From Candidatus Babeliales bacterium (GTDB lineage Bacteria; Babelota; Babeliae; Babelales; RVW-14): 33,505 nucleotides of DNA. The translations under genes were made by a program, and so were the position numbers. Shown piece by piece: positions 24,553 through 32,167 of this stretch; position 1 is the first letter of the stretch, and every line of letters begins with the position of its first letter. The notes under the pieces were generated by a model that searched no databases, had not been told where the DNA came from, and saw only the letters and a program-made list of their open reading frames with translations. The stretch is taken from assembly GCA_019746485.1 (NCBI GenBank), contig JAIERW010000002.1:1-33505 (forward strand), given 5' to 3'.

Positions 24553-25674
24553 ATGAGCAAAAGAGATTATTACGAAATTTTAGGTGTTCCAAAAAACGCC
24601 CCTCAAGATGAGATTAAGAAGGCCTACCGCAAGTTGGCCATCAAATACCATCCCGATAAAAACCCCGACAATAAAGCAGCTGAAGATAAGTTCAAAGAAG
24701 CAGCTGAAGCTTACGAAGTGCTTTCAAGCACTGAAAAGCGCCAAAAGTACGACCAATTTGGGCATGCCGGCGTGGGTGGTGGCGACCATGCCAACTACTC
24801 CAATCTTGGCGATATTTTTGAAAATTTTGGCGATATATTTGGGGACCTTTTTGGCAACCAAGGCCGCGGCAAAAAGCAACGAGCCTCAGGCCCGGTTCCA
24901 CAAAAAGGACACGACCTTTCGCAACGAGCTGAAATTAGCTTAAAAGAATCGTACGAAGGCTGCAAAAAAGAAATTAAAGTTTTCCATTACGTTCCCTGCA
25001 CCACCTGCAACGCTTCAGGCTGTGCTGCTGGCACTAAGCCACAGGGTTGTAAGCCATGCGGCGGCACCGGCTCACTCCACTACCGCCAAGGCTTTTTTGC
25101 GTACTCACAGCCCTGCACTACCTGCCACGGGCAAGGGTTTACTATTGCCTCACCATGCACACAGTGCCGCGGGCAATCACGCGTGCAAAAGCATGACCGC
25201 TTTTCCATTAACATTCCTGCAGGCATTTACGACAACGCAGAGCTGCGCTTACAAAGCAAAGGCGATGCTGGTGTTTTTGGCGGGCCTTCCGGCGATCTTT
25301 TCTTAATTATGAGCATAACGCCAGACAAAAATTTTACACGTCGCGATGCTGATTTGGTTGCCACACTCACGCTGACCTACCCACAACTGGTGTTGGGTTG
25401 TCAAATTGAGATGGAGCTGATTGATGGCAGCACAGAAAGTATTAAGATTCCTAAAGGTTGCCCAGTTGGCAAAGAAATTATTATTCCAGGCAAAGGTTTT
25501 CCAGATTTGCGTGGCCTCAAGCGCGGCAACCTGGTTATCATAACACAATGCGATATTCCAACTAAAATTAATGAAGAAGTTAAGCAAGCGCTTCTTGATT
25601 ATGACGCAGAATTACAAAAACATCATAAAGATTCCGGCGGCTTCAAATCGTTTTTCAAACGCTTTTTAGGCTAA
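24553..25674 (+). CDS. dnaJ: Chaperone protein DnaJ
   Basis: The product has 373 residues, the full type I layout. The J-domain (1-70) has HPD at 33-35, which stimulates DnaK's ATPase. A Gly/Phe-rich region (about 75-110) is followed by the zinc-binding domain with four Cys repeats ([36 protein letters not shown]). Of these the first and last depart from the strict CxxCxGxG spacing by one residue type. The C-terminal substrate-binding domains contain SGDLFLIM and [11 protein letters not shown]. It delivers unfolded proteins to DnaK in the cytoplasm. dnaK and grpE are not next to it. The ribosome binding site is weak. Confidence 0.97.
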   Translation: MSKRDYYEILGVPKNAPQDEIKKAYRKLAIKYHPDKNPDNKAAEDKFKEAAEAYEVLSSTEKRQKYDQFGHAGVGGGDHANYSNLGDIFENFGDIFGDLFGNQGRGKKQRASGPVPQKGHDLSQRAEISLKESYEGCKKEIKVFHYVPCTTCNASGCAAGTKPQGCKPCGGTGSLHYRQGFFAYSQPCTTCHGQGFTIASPCTQCRGQSRVQKHDRFSINIPAGIYDNAELRLQSKGDAGVFGGPSGDLFLIMSITPDKNFTRRDADLVATLTLTYPQLVLGCQIEMELIDGSTESIKIPKGCPVGKEIIIPGKGFPDLRGLKRGNLVIITQCDIPTKINEEVKQALLDYDAELQKHHKDSGGFKSFFKRFLG

Positions 25675-25678
25675 ACTA

Positions 25679-25708
25679 TTGCCCCCTCTTTACGCATCAC
25701 GTTATAAT
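25679..25708 (+). promoter_or_regulatory. Probable promoter of the phosphatase gene
   Basis: TTGCCC (-35, 25679-25684) and a perfect TATAAT (-10, 25703-25708) are 18 bases apart. The -10 lies inside the loop of the dnaJ terminator-like hairpin. Confidence 0.6.
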
Positions 25709-25732
25709 GAAAGCGCAATGAGGGGGCTTTTT
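25681..25732 (+). terminator. Terminator-like hairpin of dnaJ that contains the next promoter and RBS
   Basis: GCCCCCTC (25681-25688) pairs with GAGGGGGC (25720-25727), followed by TTTTT, with a 31-base loop. The right arm is also the ribosome binding site (GAGGGGG) of the phosphatase gene. In a dnaJ read-through RNA that site would be paired. Confidence 0.55.
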
Positions 25733-25733
25733 C

Positions 25734-26324
25734 ATGCAAAGAAATTGGTTCTTAGTTTTTATTGTCATGCTTTTGTGCACAGCAAACTGCCACGGGCTCG
25801 CTTTTTTTAAGCAACGACTCGACAACTTTTTTGCTGTTGAAAAGGGAGCTCTCTACCGCTCACGCCAACTCCCCCCCCACCGCTTACGGCATTATCTCAA
25901 AAAGCATAACATTAAAACGGTTATCAACTTGCGTGGCACTAACGCGCACAAACATTGGTGGCGCCAAGAACTTGCCGTTGTTGATGCACATCACGTTAAC
26001 TTTTTTAATATCAGCATGAACGCGTGCAGCATGTCGAGCAAAAGCAACTTGATCAAACTGCTCTCGCTCTACCAAAACGCTCCCAAACCAATCTTAATTC
26101 ATTGCAAAAGTGGCACCGACCGAACAGGAGAAGCAGCAGCGCTCTGGGTTTTAGAACAACAAAAACGCAACAAAAAAACCGCATTGAAACAATTCTCATT
26201 TTTTAAATACGGCTATATCACGTACCGCCGCCCGGCAAAAAAGCTACTCATTAAAATATGGCAAAATTATCAATGGCTCGTTGAACACTATAATCCCTGC
26301 CACTACGCCCAACGTTTCTCATAA
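25734..26324 (+). CDS. Exported Cys-based (dual-specificity/tyrosine-type) phosphatase
   Basis: The product has 196 residues. A signal peptide (MQRNWFLVFIVMLLCTANCHG) is followed by a PTP/DSP-type domain. KTVINLRG is the conserved strand before the substrate pocket, and IHCKSGTDRTG is the phosphate-binding loop with C124 as nucleophile and R130 (CX5R). The likely reaction is hydrolysis of phosphate from protein or lipid or another small substrate through a cysteinyl-phosphate. The general acid Asp is not obvious; D128 inside the loop may serve. With an export signal the enzyme would act in the periplasm or in the host. GAGGGGG precedes the ATG. Confidence 0.85.
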   Translation: MQRNWFLVFIVMLLCTANCHGLAFFKQRLDNFFAVEKGALYRSRQLPPHRLRHYLKKHNIKTVINLRGTNAHKHWWRQELAVVDAHHVNFFNISMNACSMSSKSNLIKLLSLYQNAPKPILIHCKSGTDRTGEAAALWVLEQQKRNKKTALKQFSFFKYGYITYRRPAKKLLIKIWQNYQWLVEHYNPCHYAQRFS

Positions 26325-26348
26325 CTATCCTTATGAATCCAACATTTT

Positions 26349-26377
26349 TTGACAAGTACTGACAAAAAAGTTATGGT
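26349..26377 (+). promoter_or_regulatory. Promoter of the MutS-family gene
   Basis: A consensus TTGACA and a TATGGT -10 are 17 bases apart, about 55 bases before the ATG. Confidence 0.65.
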
Positions 26378-26432
26378 TTTCGCACGTTGTTTATTTTTTG
26401 TTTGTTACACGCACTAATCCAAAGGGGATTTT

Positions 26433-28694
26433 ATGCAACATCTGTTACACACCTTCAAAAAGCGCAGTGCTGCAACCGCGCGCCTGTTGATTGTCTGTTT
26501 AGGCTTTAATATGGTACTGGCAACGGCAGCTCAAGCAGCGCAAGCAGTTCCAGCAGTCAGAACAACTGTTCATACCAGTTATGAAGACCTTGCTCAGTTA
26601 CACTTGCCTTCAATGGCCAAGCAAGAAATGGCTGAAAAGAAAGCCGCGCAAGAAATTGCAGACCACAACAAAAAGCTTGATTTGAAAGACAAAAATCAGC
26701 TCAAAACAGTTAAAGTTCAAGAAATGGGCGATGTTGAAAAAATGAAATACATCTACCAAATCTTGGGCTCTCGCGCTGGTCAAAAACCTGAAACGGTAAT
26801 TTCAGACAACGTTCACAATGACCTTGAAACCTATTGCGGTAGCAGAACAACACCTGACCACAATCTGCTTAAGGCATTGAACCACACCAGAACAGCAGTT
26901 GGTTCTGTTGAGCTGCAACGCATGCTCTTTGAAGCAACCAGCGACATTAACGAACTTAAACGCCGTCAAAACATTGTTAAAGCATTGCTTGAAGATGAAA
27001 CGCTGTTTAACCAAGTTGATACAAAACTTGAAAACTACAAAGCAGCTGAAAAGGATTTCTTGTGGTTGTGGAAAGAAATGGACACCGAAATTGAAAAATA
27101 TTTCGAACAAGCTTATTGCGGCAAGAAGTTCTTTATTGATTTCTCAAGCTTTAATAAAAATGAAGTCTTGTTGCAAATGGTCGGTACATGGACATTAGCA
27201 AACCCAGTTATTCAAGGATTAATGCCTGTCTGGCTTTCATATAGCATTTACAATACCTTTAATACTCTTTACACTAAAGCATTTGATGCGCACACGCGAG
27301 AACAATTTGATAGAGAGTTCGGCAAAGAAAATGGCTTCAACTCCTACAAAGAATTTCTCAAGGTAGTAAAAAAATTCTTTATTGAAACGATTTATAAATC
27401 AGAAATTGAAGTAGAATTCTTTGGTCAAAAAAGATCTCAAAAAGTACTGGTTGGCGATCGAATAGTATTCGGATCTATGCTCGCTGGATTCTTGTACCTG
27501 TACTATCGTCAAACAAACACAGCCATCAACGATGCCACTACCTTCAACAACGTAAGTAATGACATTCATCGTCGCATGAACAGCGCTGCGGTAATTACCA
27601 ACTCTGTTGGTGATATTGCACAATTGGTGCACCGCAATAGCACCTTGTCACAAGACTTGAGCGCCAACTTGCAAGCAGTTAAAAATGCTTACGTGTTCTC
27701 AGGCAGTAATGCCAGAACAGCAGAGTTGTTGTCAACCTTGCGTTCGAACACGTTCAAAAATGAACCAAGCTTAGTTGCATTCAAGGGCCGCGCAATGGCA
27801 GCATTCAAAGAAATCTTTGATGTGAAAGACAACCTGGTTGGTTCAATGCGGTCAATTGGCGAAATTGACGCGTTTATGTCAGTTGCCAAACTTTACAAGA
27901 AATTTGCAAATCATAACAACGTAACGTTCTGCTTTGTTGACTATATCAACGCAAAGACGCCTTATTTGAGCATCAGTGACTTCTGGCACCCAGTGCTGAA
28001 CCCAAATAAAGCGGTTCCAAACAGCATTACGCTGGGCAGAGGCAACGAACCTAAAAACGCTGTAGTAACTGGTCCAAACGCTGGTGGTAAATCTACGGCA
28101 CTTAAGTCCATCACCGTTTGCGTAATGTTGGCACAAAGCTTTGGTATTGCACCAGCACGCGCTATGACCATGACCCCGTTTGCCTTGGTAAACACGTACA
28201 TGAACATTGCTGATACTGAAGGTAAGGAATCGCTCTTCCAAGCAGAAATGCACCGTGCGCAAGAGCTCTTGCGTCAAGTAAGAAGCTTGCGTAACGATCA
28301 GTTTAGCTTCGTAATTATGGACGAAATCTTTACCGGTACCAATCCAAAAGAAGGTCAAGCAGCTGCGTACGGTATTGCAAAGAAATTGGCAACCTACAAC
28401 AACAGCTTGGCAATTCTTGCTACTCACTTTATTGTGATGACCGACCTTGCTTCAGATACCGTTGAAGACAAAACACCAACCGGTAAATTTGAAAACTTCA
28501 AGGTGTACATTGAACGTGATGAATACAATACCATCACCTTCCCTTACAAGCTTGAAAAAGGTATCACCGACCAAGCAATTGCTCTTGATCTGTTGCAAAG
28601 CGAAGGCTTTGATGACGATATCTTGCAAGATGCATTTGACGTTATGAACAACAAAACGCAAGCACAAAGCGAGCGTATTGCAAGCAACAGATAA
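26433..28694 (+). CDS. Exported or membrane-associated MutS-family ATPase
   Basis: The product has 753 residues. It begins with a strong Sec-type signal (basic KKR, hydrophobic core ~18-33, AQA cleavage-like sites near 33-38). Residues ~125-230 resemble the MutS core/lever domain (LLKALNHTRTAVGSVELQRML, then INELKRRQNIVKALL). Hydrophobic stretches lie near 243-275 and 343-360. The C-terminal MutS ATPase has Walker A GPNAGGKST (547-555), a signature region near GKESLFQAEMHRAQELL, Walker B FVIMDE (D630, E631) and LATHF. The mismatch-recognition domain I with its Phe-x-Glu is absent. Known MutS proteins act on DNA in the cytoplasm; this one appears exported or membrane-bound. A good GGGG site and promoter precede it. 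Confidence 0.85.
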   Translation: MQHLLHTFKKRSAATARLLIVCLGFNMVLATAAQAAQAVPAVRTTVHTSYEDLAQLHLPSMAKQEMAEKKAAQEIADHNKKLDLKDKNQLKTVKVQEMGDVEKMKYIYQILGSRAGQKPETVISDNVHNDLETYCGSRTTPDHNLLKALNHTRTAVGSVELQRMLFEATSDINELKRRQNIVKALLEDETLFNQVDTKLENYKAAEKDFLWLWKEMDTEIEKYFEQAYCGKKFFIDFSSFNKNEVLLQMVGTWTLANPVIQGLMPVWLSYSIYNTFNTLYTKAFDAHTREQFDREFGKENGFNSYKEFLKVVKKFFIETIYKSEIEVEFFGQKRSQKVLVGDRIVFGSMLAGFLYLYYRQTNTAINDATTFNNVSNDIHRRMNSAAVITNSVGDIAQLVHRNSTLSQDLSANLQAVKNAYVFSGSNARTAELLSTLRSNTFKNEPSLVAFKGRAMAAFKEIFDVKDNLVGSMRSIGEIDAFMSVAKLYKKFANHNNVTFCFVDYINAKTPYLSISDFWHPVLNPNKAVPNSITLGRGNEPKNAVVTGPNAGGKSTALKSITVCVMLAQSFGIAPARAMTMTPFALVNTYMNIADTEGKESLFQAEMHRAQELLRQVRSLRNDQFSFVIMDEIFTGTNPKEGQAAAYGIAKKLATYNNSLAILATHFIVMTDLASDTVEDKTPTGKFENFKVYIERDEYNTITFPYKLEKGITDQAIALDLLQSEGFDDDILQDAFDVMNNKTQAQSERIASNR

Positions 28695-28713
28695 ATCAGA
28701 ATAGTAAGAAAAG

Positions 28714-28745
28714 GCAGGCTCAATCTTTTTCATGGTTGAGCCTGC
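28714..28745. other. Perfect 10-bp stem-loop after the MutS-family gene
   Basis: GCAGGCTCAA pairs perfectly with TTGAGCCTGC around a 12-base loop. No T-run follows on the plus strand, so it is either an RNA-stabilising 3' hairpin, a processing site, or a terminator of non-classical type. Confidence 0.6.
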
Positions 28746-28810
28746 AAAGAAAATAGTCATAAAAACGGACTAAGTTGGTCCAAAGTTTTTCATCACACAT
28801 AAGGAATATT

Positions 28811-29617
28811 ATGAAAAAAATAGTAAGCGCATTAGTACTCAGCTTGATGGCAAGCCAGGTATCGGCACAAACACTGGACAAAGCAATGCAAACAAACATT
28901 GCACAATGTGTTGCGTTGGCTCAACAAGGCATGTCTAACGAAGAAGTTTTGAACATAGTACACCAAGCTCTTGAACAAGCGGCACATACTGACAGCTTTG
29001 ATATTGAAGTTAAAACACAAGATAACAAAAACAAGATCCTCTTCATTGTTGGTGGCGTTATTGTTGTTGCTGTCGCAGTTGGTGGTGGTATTTATTGGTG
29101 GAAGTCTAAAAAAGCTGCAGAAAAATCAGCCAAGAACCAAGAAGATAAAATTATAGATAGCGCTGCAGATCTTTTAATCAATCTTTCAGAAATAAAAGAT
29201 CCAGAAGTTATTCTGAATATTGTTGCTGCAGTCATGGAAACTTTTGCACATGAAATGGAATCAATCGGATCAGGAGAAAAAGATCTGCCTGAAAATCTCA
29301 AAGAAGCACGCGAAAGATTCCGCGAAGGTGTAAAGCATATTCATGAAGTGCTCGGCGAACTGCGCAACGGCAAAGTAACACACAAAGACATTTTTGAAAA
29401 AATTTCAAAGCTTGAAATGCTACCTGAAGAGATACAGGATGGATTGGCTGTACTTGGCGAAGAAAAATTGATGAAGGCAGTGAAAGATGGCCTTACCCAA
29501 GTGAACCTGGAAGAAATTCCACTCAAAGATTTGAGCAATGTGAAAAAAATGAAAGCTCAATTCAAATTGAATGAAAACAGCGATAGCGATAGCGAATCTT
29601 TTGCAAGTATGAACTAA
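28811..29617 (+). CDS. Small membrane-anchored helical protein
   Basis: The product has 268 residues from the ATG after AAGGAA; this start gives a clean signal peptide (MKKIVSALVLSLMASQVSAQ). Residues ~20-75 are helical. A Gly/Val-rich transmembrane segment (about 78-97, ending YWWKSKK) is followed by a helical, Glu/Lys-rich domain (about 100-250) and an acidic Ser/Asp tail (NSDSDSES). With the signal peptide removed, the C-terminal domain would lie in the cytoplasm. It follows the MutS-family gene after 116 bases and may be expressed with it. The function is unknown. Confidence 0.75.
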   Translation: MKKIVSALVLSLMASQVSAQTLDKAMQTNIAQCVALAQQGMSNEEVLNIVHQALEQAAHTDSFDIEVKTQDNKNKILFIVGGVIVVAVAVGGGIYWWKSKKAAEKSAKNQEDKIIDSAADLLINLSEIKDPEVILNIVAAVMETFAHEMESIGSGEKDLPENLKEARERFREGVKHIHEVLGELRNGKVTHKDIFEKISKLEMLPEEIQDGLAVLGEEKLMKAVKDGLTQVNLEEIPLKDLSNVKKMKAQFKLNENSDSDSESFASMN

Positions 29618-29651
29618 TCAAAAAAATATTTTTTGATTTCCTGATTTATTT

Positions 29652-29684
29652 AAAAGGGCGGAACTTAGTGTTCCGCCCTTTTTT
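29652..29684 (+). terminator. Intrinsic terminator
   Basis: GGGCGGAAC pairs with GTTCCGCCC around TTAGT and is followed by TTTTTT. It ends the transcript of the 268-residue gene. Confidence 0.9.
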
Positions 29685-29761
29685 GTTTTTTAATTCTGGA
29701 TTATAGTATTTTAGGATTTTTTTCTTCCCAAAATAGAATCTAGAAAAAAGGAGTAGTAGCT

Positions 29762-30886
29762 ATGATTCTTCAAAAAAAATGGCTTATCCCAGCAATCGCT
29801 TTTGCTACCTGCACCGCACAAGTGCACGGCATTATGGTTTCCAGTTTTAATGTTCGCGATCGCGTTACCGAAATTGCACGCCAATTTTTGCAAGCTCAAG
29901 GCTTTCCCGTCAACACAATCCCCACCCGCATTGCACCAGAATATTACACCAAAATTGACGACACGGTACAATTTTTAAACAATCGCATGAGCGCACAAGG
30001 CCGTAGCTACGTTGATCTGGAAGAAGTTCAAGAAGCGGTGCGCACCAACCTACGCGAGTTGGTAGGCACGCTGCGCACACTGGTAAAATCAGCAGACTTA
30101 GCGCGCCGAGCAGACGAAGTTATTAAACGCGTTACGCGTGAGGCCGGCATAAATCCAGACACTATGGCAGCTGCGCATGTTGCCGAATATCACCGCCGCG
30201 GCGAAGCAGTAGTCAGCCGCATGCGCGCAATTATGGCTCAGGACGGCAGAGATTATGTGCGCGAAAAAGAAATAGAAGATGAAACGAGCCGCGAAATGAA
30301 AGCATTTTTTGCTCGCATTAATGGCCGCCCAAACACCAGCTGGGAAAGTACTACAAGCAGCACGAACAGTACCAACAGAGAGCGCGAAGGCGGTGTTTTT
30401 GACTGGCTCAACTTCCTTTTTGGCGGCAACGACCAACCAACAACCCCACCACCGCCACCAGCCAACGTTGTTAACAACCTGCAACTTGATAACAAAGTAC
30501 TCGAAATTGCCGGCAACATTTTACGCAACAACGGCATAGACCCCAACAATGTCCCTGCCCGCGCAGTTTCAGACTACAGCGATGCAATTCAGGCCATTAT
30601 TCGTACCGTCAAGGGCCAAATGAACTACCAAGGCACCACCACCACCGAAACTATTGCCAGCGTAGCCGGGCAAGCGTTGGTGACTGTTATTAATAAAATT
30701 AAGTTTATTGGAGAAATATGTGTTGTTTGCCAAGACAACTACCAACGGTCTGAGACCGTTGGCACACTCAATTGCGGCCATGGTTACCACACCGACTGCA
30801 TAGCAGCTTGGCTTTATAACAACCCAAGCTGCCCGCTTTGCCGCCAACAGTTTGTTTATATTGCAAGCCGCGAACTAGTGCCGTAG
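29762..30886 (+). CDS. Exported RING-H2 finger protein (candidate E3 ubiquitin ligase)
   Basis: The product has 374 residues with a signal peptide (about 1-23). At the C-terminus is a complete C3H2C3 RING-H2 finger: C320, C323, C338, H340, H343, C346, C357, C360, with the Trp of WLYNNPSCPLC at 350. In eukaryotes such fingers recruit ubiquitin-loaded E2 enzymes. Bacteria lack ubiquitin, so a host target is the natural reading, though this is inference. The N-terminal part contains three diverged ~65-residue repeats (about 35-97, 117-183, 246-310), each with GI/GF-x-P-N/V…Y…M…QG/DG. A Ser/Thr/Asn linker and a Pro-run separate repeats 2 and 3. AAGGAG precedes the ATG. Confidence 0.9.
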   Translation: MILQKKWLIPAIAFATCTAQVHGIMVSSFNVRDRVTEIARQFLQAQGFPVNTIPTRIAPEYYTKIDDTVQFLNNRMSAQGRSYVDLEEVQEAVRTNLRELVGTLRTLVKSADLARRADEVIKRVTREAGINPDTMAAAHVAEYHRRGEAVVSRMRAIMAQDGRDYVREKEIEDETSREMKAFFARINGRPNTSWESTTSSTNSTNREREGGVFDWLNFLFGGNDQPTTPPPPPANVVNNLQLDNKVLEIAGNILRNNGIDPNNVPARAVSDYSDAIQAIIRTVKGQMNYQGTTTTETIASVAGQALVTVINKIKFIGEICVVCQDNYQRSETVGTLNCGHGYHTDCIAAWLYNNPSCPLCRQQFVYIASRELVP

Positions 30887-30903
30887 GCACTGCTTATTTT
30901 TTG
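30877..30903 (+). terminator. Intrinsic terminator overlapping the RING gene stop
   Basis: AGTGCC pairs with GGCACT around GTA; the TAG stop codon (30884-30886) lies inside. GCTTATTTTTT follows. Confidence 0.65.
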
Positions 30904-30929
30904 ATCAAGTTCAATAAAACGGCTATACT
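30901..30929 (+). promoter_or_regulatory. Promoter of the DUF1016 gene
   Basis: TTGATC and TATACT are exactly 17 bases apart. The predicted start near 30936 would place the palindrome at 30955-30981 in the mRNA leader. Confidence 0.65.
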
Positions 30930-30954
30930 ACCAACAGATCTTTATACTTTTCTT

Positions 30955-30981
30955 AAAAGTGCCACAGGCTGTGGCACTTTT
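30955..30981. repeat. 27-bp palindrome, copy 1 (leader of the DUF1016 gene)
   Basis: AAAAGTGCCACA and TGTGGCACTTTT form a perfect 12-bp stem with a GGC centre. The palindrome and about 25 bases after it recur at 31312-31363. Confidence 0.9.
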
Positions 30982-31018
30982 GAATGAGCTTCCAGTCGAC
31001 AAAATCAAAGGGTACAGA

Positions 31019-32146
31019 ATGGGTGTTGGAGCCAAAAAATTAAGCACCATTTCAAATTATGCATCGTTTCTTGAGCAGCTAAAAAATAGGGTTAGCCAAG
31101 CTCAACTTAAAGCATCACTTGCTGCCAACAGCGAGCTCATTCAGCTTTATTGGGATCTTGGAAAGTCTATTGTTGAAAAACAAGAAATTGAGGGATGGGG
31201 AGCTCACACAATAGAAAAGCTTAGTAAAGATCTACAAAATGCCTTTCCGGGAATTCAGGGATTTTCTAAAATAAATTTTTTTAGAATGAGAGCATTTTTT
31301 ATTTCTTATAGAAAAGTGTCACAGCCTGTGACACTTTTTAACGAGCTCCCAGTCGCCAAAATCCCTTGGGGGCACAATGTTTTGATCATCATAAAATGCA
31401 AGGACGTCCAGGAGCGTTTGTGGTACGCAAACCAGGCTATTGCTCATGGTCTCAGCAGAGCTGCCCTTGAGAACTGGATAAAGTCCAAAGCCTACAAGCG
31501 ACATGGCAAGGCGATTACCAATTTTGCCGACCGGCTGCCAGCCCCACAATCTCAACTCGCTCACGAGATACTTAAAGATCCCTACAACTTTGACTTTCTG
31601 ACCTTGAGTGAAGAGTATCGCGAGGCAGAGCTGGAACAGGGACTCATCGACAACATTCAAAAGCTTCTCTTGGAACTCGGCAAGGGGTTTGCCTTCATCG
31701 GCAGGCAATATCACCTCAACATAGCGGGTGACGATTATTATCTCGATCTCCTCTTCTACCACATCAAGTTACGTTGTTACTGTGTCATCGAACTCAAAAA
31801 CACCGACTTTAAACCAGAATACGCAGGTAAACTAAATTTTTATCTTTCTGCTGTTGATGACCTTTTAAAACGGGACGGAGACAACCCATCCATTGGTATT
31901 TTATTATGCAAGACCAAGAAAAAACTTAAAGTTGAGTATGCGCTACGTGATATTAATAAGCCGATAGGCGTCTCTGACTACGTAATAAAAATGCTTGAAA
32001 CCTTGCCTAAAGGGCTGCAAAGCAGCTTACCAACAATTCAGGATATTGAGGCTGAACTTATGCCAAGCGTACAAAAATCAAACCGAAAAACGACTATTTC
32101 AAAAAAGCCAAAACAATCACTAAAAAGTTACCACACCGCTCAATAA
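31019..32146 (+). CDS. DUF1016/YhcG-family PD-(D/E)XK nuclease-like protein
   Basis: The product has 375 residues. The ATG is chosen because AAAGGG lies six bases before it. An earlier in-frame GTG at 30959 would add 20 residues encoded by a duplicated palindrome, and lacks a ribosome binding site. The N-terminal domain has the family's YWDLGKSIVEKQ, GWGAHTIEKLSKDL and FPGIQGFS segments. A linker leads to IPWGHNVLI and ERLWYANQAI. The C-terminal nuclease-like core shows YYLDLLFYH with the Asp, then CVIELK with the E-x-K of the PD-(D/E)XK fold. Family members occur near mobile and restriction genes. The precise role is unknown. The second palindrome copy lies in frame in the linker. Confidence 0.88.
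   Translation: MGVGAKKLSTISNYASFLEQLKNRVSQAQLKASLAANSELIQLYWDLGKSIVEKQEIEGWGAHTIEKLSKDLQNAFPGIQGFSKINFFRMRAFFISYRKVSQPVTLFNELPVAKIPWGHNVLIIIKCKDVQERLWYANQAIAHGLSRAALENWIKSKAYKRHGKAITNFADRLPAPQSQLAHEILKDPYNFDFLTLSEEYREAELEQGLIDNIQKLLLELGKGFAFIGRQYHLNIAGDDYYLDLLFYHIKLRCYCVIELKNTDFKPEYAGKLNFYLSAVDDLLKRDGDNPSIGILLCKTKKKLKVEYALRDINKPIGVSDYVIKMLETLPKGLQSSLPTIQDIEAELMPSVQKSNRKTTISKKPKQSLKSYHTAQ
31312..31338. repeat. 27-bp palindrome, copy 2 (in frame inside the DUF1016 gene)
   Basis: AAAAGTGTCACA and TGTGACACTTTT form a perfect 12-bp stem with a GCC centre. Relative to copy 1 one C:G pair has become T:A on both arms, so pairing is kept. Confidence 0.9.
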
Positions 32147-32167
32147 AGAAAAATAGGGACAAAAACA

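Noticed and set aside
30959-31018. GTG start giving a 395-residue DUF1016 protein
   Set aside because: The extra codons come from the duplicated palindrome and have no ribosome binding site; the ATG at 31019 has AAAGGG at six bases.
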